The notes under the pieces are model-generated. The model saw only the letters and a program-made list of their open reading frames with translations, had not been told where the DNA came from and did no database searches. The position numbers and the translations under genes were made by a program. Of a DNA stretch of 64,000 bases, positions 23,876 through 36,000 are shown piece by piece; position 1 is the stretch's first letter; each line of letters begins with the position of its first letter. This DNA comes from Dillenia suffruticosa. Taxonomy: Eukaryota; Streptophyta; Magnoliopsida; Dilleniales; Dilleniaceae. The stretch spans positions 18,837,056 through 18,901,055 of the forward strand of contig JAVTVX010000010.1 of assembly GCA_033439265.1 (NCBI GenBank). The letters run 5' to 3'.

Positions 23876-26843
23876 TTAAGACCAATTTTTAGCAACCCTC
23901 TCGTCTCTCAAAATTTGCTGTTGCATCACCAGCACCGATGCTGTGCCTCCAAAATCATTCGAAGCAATGTAGTCTCCGAGCACACCCAATTCCCGGTTCT
24001 CACTCCACTCTGTCAATCCTGAAAGAAGCTCCGGGTTTATTCCTTGACTCCTACCTAGAATCCAAAGGTCATAAGAACCTTCTTTCATTCCCTGAATCGC
24101 CGCAACTGTCTCTTCCCCGTTCCTGACAACCACCTCTCTATATTCTACTCTCGGATTCTCTTCATTCTTCACCCAAAACCAAGTCACTATACCATCATCC
24201 AACTTCTTCTCTCTTTCATCTTCTCCCACGTCGCCGTAGGAAAGGAATCGTATGACTGTGAGTTCAACGTCAGGATTCATTGCCATGCGATCAGCATAAG
24301 CCAGAGCCTCTCTGGCATCCGCTCCACCTAAGAACAGCATGACAAAATTATGAGCTTGCCCTCTCTGTGTAAAGTTTCTGAACGAACCTTTGTCCACAAA
24401 CACAGCAACTGAGCATGGTGCATGAGCTAACACAGTCGTGTTCACCAACTGCAACCCATTCAGGCTCGCTCTGCAATATGGCAATATAATAAGAGTTGCC
24501 TTATTAACAAGCGCCACCTCACAGATATTTTGGTACATAGTCCGCTTAGGCGCAATGGCTGTGAAAGTATGCAGTTTAATGAGACCGCCTTTAGATTCTT
24601 GATAGAGCTTTAGTGCATTATAGATGGTGGCCTTTATATGGTATTTTGAGGCTTGATCTGGATTGCCGTGGTCAATCAGCATGGGCATGGCTCGGCCTAT
24701 AAGCTCCACTAGGCACAAAGCATAGACTACAAAAGGGCTACTTAAGGTTGGATTGGATATGTCAAGAATGTTGATGAGATCTCTAACGCTTTCCTGATCA
24801 TATAGGCAGGCAACCGTGACAACCTTGGCAGTTGGAGCCGTGTGCTGGATGGTTCTTCTCTTATTGGTCATGTACGGTCTTGCTGGGTTATACAAGGTGC
24901 TTATGAAGGGTGTCGCCACTGCAGTAACGGCTGTTGTTAATAGAACCATCATCGTGAATGTTGGCCTCCTAAGCATCTGAAACAACAAGCATGCCCAACA
25001 AATTAAGGTATGCAAAAGTGCTATTTGTCAGTATAAATTGACAATCAATCTGGTGGGAATATTGAGGGGAAAAGACTCGATACCTTGTAATCATACCAAT
25101 GTATGAAGAGCAAATACTCGACTTGACCTCTTAAGCTCATAATGAGGCTGAGAGTTAGACAATCTCGAAGAGGCATTCGAAAGAAGAGAGTTGTTGCAAA
25201 AGTTATAAGAAACTTAGTTGCATAGCCAGCCAGAGTCATATAAAAGAGAGGCCTCAAAGCAGACCATTGGCCACTCAAGGTAAACCAATCAGTGAACAAC
25301 CCCATATAAGCAAATGCAAACGGCATGAGTACTTCTGATATAAATGTCTCGCTCCTATCCACCAGAGTCGAACCTAGGGGCGGCCCATCGGGTATCGCAA
25401 GGCCAAGCCACAGCGGCCCATTTGCAATGGCCGCGCCAAGAAAGTCTGTTGTAAAAGCCATTACCAATACCCCAAAAAGAATGTTAATGATATAGAAATC
25501 GTTAAGTTCTTTTCCTTCGGGCGTGTTACGTATTAGTCGAGCCATTAACGGCCTAAACACGCTCATCACCAGTGCCATCAAAACCGTCAGAGAGACTAAA
25601 TAAAACAGAGCATTTTTAACTCCTGCTTCTCCTTGTTTGGAAGCCTCGAATGCAGCCACACAGTGGACTCCTATAAAGTCACTGATTATTGAAGTTGAGA
25701 GAGCAAGACGCCCAATTTCGGAGCTTAAAAGGTTGAGCTCTTTGAGGATTGGAAATAGAACTGGCACTGCAGTGATTGCTAAGGAAGAAGCAACCGCACC
25801 TATTGATGAAAATTTGCCCATTTCTTTGTCAAAAGACTGTCTCATTAGCATTGCTACCACAATGGTGGTTACAAATGGAAATAACACTCCCAAAGATGCT
25901 ATTGACAATTGTTTTCTTCCTGAACTTCTTATCAAGCTGAGATCGATTTTCACACCGGATATGAATAGGAAGTACATAAATCCCATTAATCCCATATTTC
26001 TTACCAGGAACAAAGCTGGCCCAGGAAACATAGATGACTGAAACTTCTTGCTCCGGCCAAGAACGGAGGGTCCAATAATTATACCACCCTTTGTAAAATA
26101 AAATTATATCAGCATCTACGGTGATGAAAAGCTACTTAATTTGATCAGTTAAGCAAGACCCACAACATATATCAAATCAAGAGGTACACATTTTCTTAAA
26201 ATAAGTTATATGTTGGTGCATAATTTCTATTAATTTTACTCTAAATGAGATATTTTTCTTGATCAAAGGATGAAATTTCATTAAAATACTTGACCAGCCA
26301 ATAAAAGAATGGCCAGACAAGGAAAAAAAATTTTTGCAACCAAGCAAGGAAGTCTGTCCACCCTTTGCTTGGCTAAGCAATTTGCCATATCATTAAAATT
26401 CCTAGATACATGGTCATAAATTGAATGCAAGGATTTTCAAATAGAAAGAAAAAAGAAAAAAAAAAAAGGCATTAGAAGTATCATTTAACCTCCGCATTGT
26501 ACAGATCATACGGTAACAAAAATGTTTACGTTGGATCATATAAATGGAAACCAAATTAGCAAAAGCGTGGGGAAGGGCTTACTATGATCTCACAGACAAC
26601 TTTAGGCTGTTTGAGGGGTTTGAGAAGATAACGAACGATGCGAGTGATGACGATGAGCAAGCTGATCTCTAACAACATGAGAGGGAAAGAGAAGTCTGAA
26701 GGCTTGTCACCCGAAGAAACACCAAAAGAACTAAGGCTTGCCTTGGGTTGGCATATAATTGGATGCACTCGTACGCCCGCTTCGCGGGACGGATCCACCT
26801 CCAATATCTGGGACTCCACAGCCCCCTGAAGCCCTAGTGCCAT
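23876..26843 (-). CDS. Cation/H+ antiporter, CHX family (CPA2)
   Basis: Monovalent cation/proton exchanger of plant endomembranes or plasma membrane, involved in K+ and pH balance. Three exons: 26843-26583, 26088-25084, 24976-23876; phases agree and give 788 residues, normal for CHX. The N-terminal half (about residues 45-440) holds the ten to twelve membrane segments of the Na_H_exchanger domain, with [42 protein letters not shown] and an ISDF motif at the presumed cation-binding Asp. The C-terminal third is the soluble regulatory domain (VTVACLYDQESVRDLINILD; SVAVFVDKG; DLWILGRSQG). The chosen ATG is at 26843. Another ATG at 26854 opens a six-codon frame that overlaps this start and could lower translation. 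A GA tract sits 29 bp upstream. Membership of the CHX13/14 or CHX25 subgroup is suggested only by gene neighbourhood. Confidence 0.95.
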
Positions 26844-26871
26844 CTTTGAACCATGCAAGATTGAATTCCCC

Positions 26872-26897
26872 AGAGAGAGAGAGAGAGAGAGAGAGAG
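26872..26897. repeat. GA repeat in the CHX 5' leader
   Basis: About 13 AG/GA units, read as CT in the direction of the gene, 29 bp upstream of the start codon. Such tracts are known targets of BBR/BPC proteins in plants. Confidence 0.85.
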
Positions 26898-29720
26898 GGT
26901 GCTTGTGTACGTGCGTTTGGACGGGAAGTTATGGAGGCACTATCTATCACAAATTTTCCTAATTTTATTAAATAAAAATAACATAATTTATAATTTTTTT
27001 ATATATATATTATAAATTATTTATTTATATTTCATTTAAGTGAGAATTAGTGTAGTCTGCTCACCAAATAATTTGCCAAGATTACGGTGATGCGCTAATA
27101 AGGGAAGTTCTCTCTTCCTTATTTCACCATTTTCGGCTCTCGACGGGACTTCTCCTTCGTAACTACGCTAAAGCGCCACGTGTATATTTGGGCTCGTGGT
27201 ATTTTCTTCGTGGGCCCAACATGTCTTGGGCTTCGACTTCAGGCCCAGCCCGTGCCCGTGTCAATTTTTTTTTTTTCTTTTTTTTTTTGTGCATACATGG
27301 GACTCAAATTCGAACAAATTACATGAGGGAAGAAGAAAGAGGAAATATGTCATCTGAGTTGAAACTCTTTGGTGTACCCATTACGCAAACTTTTCGCTAC
27401 TTTTTCTTTAAGAAATTTCCCCATTAAATATCAAGAGTGTTTTTCACAACCGACGTTCCATATTATTTTTCTAGAATAAAATCTTATAAAATTTTAAAGA
27501 AAAGAGAAGCTAATGAGACCCTCTTTTATTATTCGGAGAGATTTGTGAATTGACAGTAACATGTTCAAATAAAATAATAGTAATTATTACTTAAACTAGA
27601 AATCAAAGTTAATGTTATTTGAATTACACATTTAAAAATATGCTAATAGCGAGTTAGTAATATCTCGTGTAATAAAAAAAAAAATAGAGTTTAGTAATTT
27701 TGGTCAAGGAAAAAAATAAGAAAAAAAAAACGAGGCACCAAGCATCTGAAATGGCTTCGAAAGGAAACGTTCACGTTCTCACTGCATAGAATAATTTTGA
27801 CAAACTTAATTTCATTTTGTGGAGAACCAGATTAGCATTACAATTAAGTGGAAATTATCAAAAATGTAAATAAGATTATGTAATAACTAAAATGATTTAT
27901 TAATTTTTCTTCACTTATTATTTTTCAAGGGGCGTGTTCAACAATGACGATGATGTTAATTAGCCCCCATTAATGAGCCATCAAGTCATTCCTGGGCATG
28001 CCAGGTCTTAGTTTTATTTGAAAATTCTACGATGTCAAAAATTTTTTCCATAAGTTTTTAAATTATCATATTGAAAAAACTGTATCGATGTAACCAACAA
28101 AAAGGAAAAAAAGAAAAAAAGAAAAAAAAAAAAAAAAAGAGATGCATCGATTGTTTGAGAATAATCAAAATTTGTACTCACAAAACGAATTACCACCCGG
28201 TACCTGGGCCTGAAATCAAATGTATATGTTGCCGAACAGTCCGAGTTTACTGGAAATTTGAGTAAATCATATTATTAAAAATGAAAAGGGAAGGAGGGAG
28301 TTGTTGACATGTCTAAGAAAGTTGACATGGTGGAAGTTAACCGAGAATCAAGAGAGCCAACAAGGAGATATGGGAGTAGTCACCCCTTTGGCCGAGACAA
28401 TCCTGATAAATCCAGCTTCGAGTTCGAGGTTTCTTTCTCCATCAAATAATTAATTTTTTTTCAAATAAAGTTACTAAATAACGCAGCACAGATAATGTCA
28501 GTTTGGCTTTCTGGACTTGAATTTCATCATCTTCATGTTAAGAAAATAAACTTCGAATTGTTTACAAAAAGGATTTAGAAAAAAGAGGGTGAACTAGTCC
28601 ACCATGTTGATGTGAGATGAGTAGAAAATCAAACGAGAAGCAAGCAAGGGGACCATTGGCATGTCCAATGTGGGCGGGGGACAATTGTAGCACATTTCTC
28701 ACCATTTTCTATAATTTCTAAGATCACAATATTGGAGAATGGAGATCTATTAACAGGAAAGATGGTTCCCTTTGTCCCCGTGCAGCAACTACACTTTTGT
28801 GCCCTAAAGTCGTATCAAAACCCTGTTAATTTCTGCTTGCTCCACTCTACTTGACTACATGGGGCCTATAAAAATGGCCCAACCATAAAGCTCATTGCCC
28901 AACATTAAGAAGATAAGTATTGAGGATATAACTAAAATAAAAAATAATATGAGAAAATCTAATTGGTTGTGAAGCTTCGATAAAGTTGTTTAATGTTGGA
29001 AGATAGGTTAGGAACAAATGTGGGCTGCGAGGGATGTAAGTTTAAACATATGAAAACTCTAAAAATAATTTTAATAATAATAAAAATATTAATGGGAAGA
29101 CGAGAGCCGTGACCTAGACGAAGTTGGAAAGAAGTCAACATCCACAGTAACTGAATCAGCATAACCCATTATTGAAAAAGCCTGCAAGAAATTTAAGTCA
29201 TAAACATGAAACCCTAAAGCTCCATAACAAAAAGGCTTTTCTGACTTCCTTGAAACGATGAAGAAGACACATGGGGTTTCAGAAGTTTCAGACTTTCAAA
29301 CATTAAACCCTGGCACAGGGGAATAAAGGCTTCAGAACTCATTTAACTCACCTCATCATCGTCTCTCTTCTCTTCTCATTAATTGAGAGAAAAGAGAAAG
29401 ATAAAGAGTTAAAAAAAAAAAAAGCTCCCAGCGTACATTCAATGATGAATACAATCCGTTCATCCTAAAAGTACATGTTCCAACCAATACCTGTCCAAAC
29501 CCAGAGAGAATCCTTCGCTATGAGTCCACTGTTAAATCTGCACCACATAGAATAGAATATGAAAACTTATGATGATGATTGCTACGAAAACAGAGGAGAG
29601 ATCAGCCATGAAAATAGTTTAGTGAAGTCCCTACAAATGATCCGATCCTAAATCAAAGACAATGAACAGAGAACATACATACATACCGCAAATAAGCCGA
29701 GTGATCACATAGAGGTGGAA
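26898..29720. other. Intergenic, no gene recognised
   Basis: AT-rich DNA with short poly-A and poly-T tracts (for example 27266-27288 and 28117-28139). No conserved exon, tRNA or element end could be identified. The last part (29300-29720) may belong to the MIR390 primary transcript. Confidence 0.5.
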
Positions 29721-29721
29721 A

Positions 29722-29862
29722 AGCAGGAAGAACCCGTGAAACTCAGGATAGATAGCGCCACTATAATGATAAAGAAGAATTAAGTGTAAGGTCATGATCA
29801 ATGAAAATATATAATTAAAACATGGCGCTATCCCTCCTGAGCTTAACTGATTCTCCCATACT
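29722..29862 (-). ncRNA. MIR390: MIR390 hairpin
   Basis: On the minus strand the mature miR390 lies at 29844-29824 (21 nt, beginning AAGCTCAGGAGG and ending GATAGCGCC) and the star strand at 29757-29737 (beginning CGCTATCTATCC and ending GAGTTTCA), both identical to the plant miR390/miR390* I recall. They pair with the 2-nt 3' overhangs expected of DCL1 processing, with a 66-nt loop between, and the stem continues below through GGGAGAA pairing with TTCTTCC. miR390 loads into AGO7 and cuts or binds TAS3 RNA to start tasiRNA production against ARF2/3/4, controlling leaf polarity, phase change and lateral roots. A TATA box lies upstream at 30006-29999. The order mature-arm 5', star-arm 3' is correct for this family. 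Confidence 0.95.
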
Positions 29863-29998
29863 ATATATATGATAATATCTTGCTAGATGTCGGATCGCAT
29901 GAATGGAGTGGTGATTATATGAACTAGTTTAGCTTTCATGTGAAAACTATGGACAAGAAATGAAATAAGTGGAGAGCTAGGATAAGAGGGAGGAGGGT

Positions 29999-30006
29999 AT
30001 TTATAG
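29999..30006 (-). promoter_or_regulatory. Putative TATA box of pri-miR390
   Basis: CTATAAATA-type motif on the minus strand, about 145 bp upstream of the hairpin. A start site about 30 bp downstream (near 29970) would give a 5' leader of roughly 110 nt, usual for plant pri-miRNAs. Confidence 0.6.
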
Positions 30007-30009
30007 GAG

Positions 30010-33000
30010 AAGGGAAGGTGTGGGGTGTGGGTTGTGGGTTGGGGTTAGGGTTGGGAGTGGGGTGGGCATATATGACTTCGCGAATGACTGACCTTTTGTT
30101 TTTCCAAGTAAAAAGGTTGTAAGTAATTATGAGCAATGCAACTCTTTTTTTTTTTCTTTTTCCATAATAAAAAGTATCCACCCTACATTTCAAACCAAAA
30201 AAAATTCAATTATCCAATAAGACCAAGTAAATTTGGCACTGCAATATTAATTTAATTTATAAATGTCCCCTGACAGAGATGAACAAATTGGGGCCTTCTT
30301 TTCTACAGGGAGGGATTTTCTTTTCTTGATACTCCTGCCGACTAGTTAACCTACGACTACGAGACCAAGCTGGCGAACCCAACCTCACTTTCCTCACACT
30401 ACTGCACCTTTGCCGGAAAGGCAACCTTAATTTCTTCCATTGATGTTTGACTCGGTTGGTTTTTGAAGTTGTTTTTATGAGTTAGCACCCAAATAGTTTA
30501 TTCGTCTAGCTCCACAAAATATTTTATAATTAATTCTGAAATTTTGAGACTAACTATGTTTAAGATTTCTTATAGTTTTAAATAGAAAAAGGAAAGCAAA
30601 GGAAGAGTATTCTGTTGAGTGAGTCATTTCTGCACAAAATTTGCATTAAAACCCGCATAGTTGGTCAGGGTTGTGAGCTGTGAATAAGCTGTAGCACTGG
30701 CACGGACAAAAGCTTTCAAATTTAAAATTATGATCACTTAACAAAAAATCAATAACAAGTCATATGAAAGGGTCATAGTTGCCTCAGATTTGAGCTTATC
30801 CTGGTTGGCTTCATATCGCTGGAAAATGTACGTTGCGTGCCACGTAAATTCATGCGCTCTTGGAAATATAAATATCGGAAATTGATTAGGAAGATTTAAT
30901 TATCAATGCTAAGGTTTCACAAAAGACCGAAACATTTTTTGCTTCTCAGAAAAAGAGCTGAACTTTGCTGCAAAGGGCACATGAGTCCTGCCATGGGAAA
31001 CTTATAAAGCTCCACCAACCCACTACAACCTGCTATCAATGCTTTCATTTTAAATGGATTTCGAATTTTCTTCGTATAAACAATTCCTCACTGAAAACAT
31101 GAAGACGGCCTCAACAAACATTTTATTATTGTAATGGACTGAACATGTGCCGTATGTATCTGCCATTAACAAAACCATTTGATGCGATGGACTGCCATAT
31201 GTATTATTCTCAACTCTAAATTCCAAGGAAGCTTCTCTTGTTAAATGTAGTGTGTGTTTTTTTTTTTTTTAATTAATTTCTAACATTTTAATATAATTAG
31301 GTAAATGTATTTGTACAACTTGTAATAACCATGGAGGGTAGAAGGCAGAACATGTGCTGAAAACTACAAAACTTTGCAGTGCAATTATTAAGGATTAAAG
31401 CCTAACGTACATTTCTTAAAGATTAAAATAAAATGTAAATGCAGGTGTGCCTAACAAACTTCTTATATTTTATTAACACACCCAGGAGGAGTTTGTTTAA
31501 GAGAACCTGTGAGACATTTATTCAAATTTACAACTTCTTTTAGTAAAATAATTTATAACAACAGAATAATTTAAAATTGATAAACGAGGCTAAGGATTTG
31601 GCCATTATCATTTTCCTGTCCCTTTTCCACTTCCATTCCAGGGTAAACTGTGGAGAGTAATTAATTGCATTTTTTTTTTGGGGGGGGTGGGTCTCAAACC
31701 ATCATTACATCACAGTTCAATCGGTCCTTCACCATCCCAACATTGCTTTTGGAATGCAATACAGTAGACCAACCCAACATCACTAAAAATTATTACTAAA
31801 TTTTGTGTTGAATTTTTGTTAGAAGTTCTCTTGATTGTCAAACATAATCATGATTAGTTAATAATCAATCTCCCAGAGTCGGCAGCCAAGAACATGAATG
31901 TAAAGATGTTCTGATGCATAAAGTGCGACGAGAGAGACGAATCTCCCTCCTATGTGATTAAATACTTTTTATTAATTAATTATGTTGAAACTGTGTGTGG
32001 TGCATTGCTGAGGTCATTTTTCCATAATTATATAGTAGTTAAAATTGGGTTTGGCGGAGCTTGCTTGCGGATTACTCCGTCTGGCTAGACACAGAGGCAG
32101 ATCATTTGATGTTGGAATAACATTTACTTTCTACAAACGTTCTAATTGTGATTAAGAAAGAGATGATCTTGGCCGCTTTCCTGAGGAAAGGAGTTTAAAC
32201 TCCTGCTGCCATTGTGATTGAAAAATTAGTTATAAATTTTTATGTTCTTTTAAAATTTTAAAACTTTTATTTTATTAATATTTTTATATTTTAGTTAAAA
32301 ATATTACATAAAATAAGGATAAGTGCAATAGAAAAATGATTATACAAAATTATTTTCAATTTAGAAAAATTAAGTTAAATTTAGAAAATTAATATTTAAA
32401 ATGATAGAAAAATTATGAAAAGCAATTTCGGATTCTTTTTTGCACCATTGTTTTTTTCCTACAGTGAACAACTTATAATAATAAAGGACTTTAAAAAAAA
32501 AAAAAAAACTTTAATCAACCGATTATAAAGATAAGCTTTTTCGAAAATATATTTGGAAATAATAGTTTATATTGAAAAAGCATAGAAATTCTTACCCCAG
32601 GACCAGGACTAGTACTTTTATTTGTGCATCGAAATCTGCAGGAGAATTGAGACTTTCGAAACTATTTCAAATTTCATCGGAGAGCAGAGTCGACACTGTC
32701 AAAGTTTTATATATACAAAAGGACAATCATGTGCATACAAATTTCAAAACAAAATAAATATTAGAATCAATAAAGTTATAAAAATTATTCATTTACTGAT
32801 TTTTAAAGAAATAATTTATTTTAATTAAAAATATTATAAATAGAAGAAGATAAAAATAAATAAAGGCGAAAAAAATTAATTTTTTAAAAAACAGGCGATA
32901 TTCAACTTTTTGCACTAAAGCATTTTCTACTGGAGAAAAATAATGGTAGACATCATATGTGAAACTTTGACTATGTCAAGTGGTAGTTTAGTAATAATAT

Positions 33001-36000
33001 CCGTGGAAAATGTGCCCAGGCCTCCCCATCCTTTCCTTTTTCTCTGACTACGAGTGACGCCTCGGCACTTGCACCATCTCTCTCTATCTCTCTCTCATTT
33101 CTGCACTGCAATAATATCTCGAAAAACGAGGTCCATCTCATGGGGCAGATAAAAGGACATTAATGCCCCTCAATTGCTCTGACCGAACAATCAATTTTTA
33201 CTTGATTGAATGAATTGACGAATTTCTCTATCAGGAAAGACATTTTTCAGGGCATTTTAGTCATATTGGCTTCCTCATTCTTTATTTTAGGCTTCTTCTT
33301 CTGCTCAGCCAGTCCTCTCTGCCCAAAAGGTAAAATCCTCCTTTTGTCCTTTTTCGCCTCTAATAGTCCTCGTCTTATACATGATGGGACCTTCGACTTC
33401 GCCTCCCCCCCCCCCCTTCTCTCTCTCTCTCTCTCTCTCTCATGAAAAAGCTGAAGTATAAGATATATTTAGTACCACGCTCTTTAAAGTAATACAACAA
33501 TTCCGGCCCAACACGGTAAAGTTTGGAGATGGCTTTCACTACCCAATTTTTGTGATAATTTCCTGAGTCTTAGTCAATTTTGAGAGAGAGAGAGAGAGAG
33601 AGAGCCCCCCACCCCCCTCCCCCGGGGGGGAACAAGGTTCAAATGACTACGAAATGTAGCTTAAGATTGAGGAAACGGAGATTATGAGACGCTTCACTCT
33701 TGCTGGACGCTTGATGCAAATGTTGATTTTCTCCTCCTACCTTTGATACGAGAAAGTTCATGTCACCGCACATTACCACGGTGTTAACAATTTAACTCTT
33801 TCCTTTTCCTTAATAATAAAAGGGGAGGAGGGATGCATAGAGTAGGAAGAATAATATTCTTTTAAACTTTCATCTCAAGTAAATACTATCCTAATTGGGG
33901 TAGACAAAAGTTAAAAGAAAAAAAGAAAAAAGAATTAACATGAAAGATTATAAACCTTTGATTTTTCTTTTTTATTGAATAACATTCTTTCTAATCTCTT
34001 AAAAATATATATAAACATTATTGCGAATAAAAATCTATACAAATAATCTTATGAATAAAAAAATATAAATGTTCTTGCCACTTTAAGCTTAATATTGTGA
34101 ATTTTTTTTTTCTCTTTCTTAACTAAAGAAGCTTATCTACCAAGAGTGTTTCTTGATACAATAACTATTTTATACATATTTATAAAATAAATTTAGAAAT
34201 AGTCTTAAAAAAAATAATAAAACAATTTAAAATATATAACATAAAAGCGACCGAGGCCCGCGTAAGTGGGTCAAAATGTCAAAAGGAGGGCAACGTAGAG
34301 TAGGAAGTGGGGCCCAGTGGTAAGTCCGTGTTTGGGGTATTGTGTTGTGTGTCAAATCGTGAGCCAAAAACCGAATCACAACTTGGATATCACTGTGCCA
34401 CGTGGGTCAACCAGGTTTTACCGTCAGGTCCCCCCCAGGGCCACCCCTCTCTTTCACTTTTTCCCAATTATTCCATCCCTCTAATCAATACGTGTATCAT
34501 TGCGGAATAAAATCTTCTGGGATTTTGTGTATCCTCCTTCGCGGAATGGAATGAGATGAGGCAAAATAACAACTTAAAACAAAACGATTTAAAATTGTTC
34601 CAAAATTAATAAAGTAATATTAATTTCTTTTTTTTTTTGGGGGGGGAGGGTAATAAGTTGACACTAGACCGTGGAATATTGATCACTATTTGATCAGAAA
34701 AACTATTCAATGTGTATCAAAATTAACTAAAATATAGACTATGTTCCGCGGGTAAGAGCATAACCCAAAGATCCAATCGAAATAAGGAGTTGTGTCGAGG
34801 GGACTAAGTCTTGTAAGCAATACATTTCAACATGGGAAAAATAATATGAGAGGGATAGCCAAATTTGGAATGAAAACCGCAAGTTTTTGGCCATTTAACA
34901 TGTCGGTATGGTACCATAGGTCAATTAGATGGCTCCAAATAATAGCTTTGATTTATTCAAACAATATGAGCGTGGAAAAGGGAGGCAGAAGACAAGCCAA
35001 TCCCGAGAGAGATCTTTTGGGGTGAGGCGAGGGTCAATACGTGTGGAAGAATGAGACTTGAAAGTTGATATCAGATATCTATAATATCCCCTGTATCTCT
35101 AGTTTATTGTCATGTTTGAGGAAGTAGGTGTGCATTTGTATTTGGCACTATTAAGGCTTCGTCCCCCCCCCCCCCTCAAAAAAAAAAAAAGAAAAAAGAA
35201 AAATCTTCAGAGTATACTCTCCCACTTGTCAGAAAATACTCAGGATCCCAATCACATACTTCCCTTCCCCGCCTTCAATGTGCTTCCCGGGGTCCTCAAC
35301 TACCACTCCTCTCCACATGAGCTAAGACTTTTCTTGGCTATTCTTAATTCCAAATTAATGTCAAATTAAAAACTTTTCTTAAATATGACGCCATCTGATA
35401 TTCTTGAGACAGTCTTCTCCTTTCATACTAGTCAGCATGCCTATACCTTTGAAGAGAGTTGTGTGGTGTTCTCTTAAACTGTAGACTTAAATCGCCTAAT
35501 ACTAGCTCGAGGGTGTACATAGAAATTTGATATGGTCCGCAGTTCCCACGAATCTGGTCCTCGTACGTAGAAATTTGATGACTTGGAATCAAGTTGCTCT
35601 CGCCAGTTGTACGTAGCCTCTGCAAGGAGTTGTGAGGGGCGGAAGTCGCGTGGTGGCTCAACTGATTATTATGCCCATCTTTTTCAATTTTTTTATACTT
35701 TTTACCAAATGTTATGCTTTCAATGCCCCTTCTCGTGGACTTATACATGAAAGGCAATTATATGGCGACACCAACCACAACGACTAGTACAAAATTTTAA
35801 GTACTAATTTGGACATCGAATTATGAGTTGGCGAACTTCAAAATATTTGGTTTGATTTTTCTCATTCAACGGCCTTGATGTCACGAGTTAGCTCACGCAG
35901 TTTGTCCTATACATATGATTTTATCTTTGACCCTGTCCTACATTAAACTTAATTTGTCGTGGTGTGTTTAGGCGAGAATTTATAAGATCCTATTCCTTCT

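Noticed and set aside
28281..28440. Possible second SINE with GAGTTCGAGGTTT box
   Set aside because: Only a B-box-like motif; no A box at the right distance and no A-tail.
34735..34830. tRNA-like string with GGGTAAGAGCATAACCC
   Set aside because: No acceptor stem or consistent cloverleaf could be built around it.
35428..35757. 109-residue frame on the minus strand
   Set aside because: No recognisable domain, splice context or promoter; a short internal duplication (HNSLQR occurs twice) explains its length.
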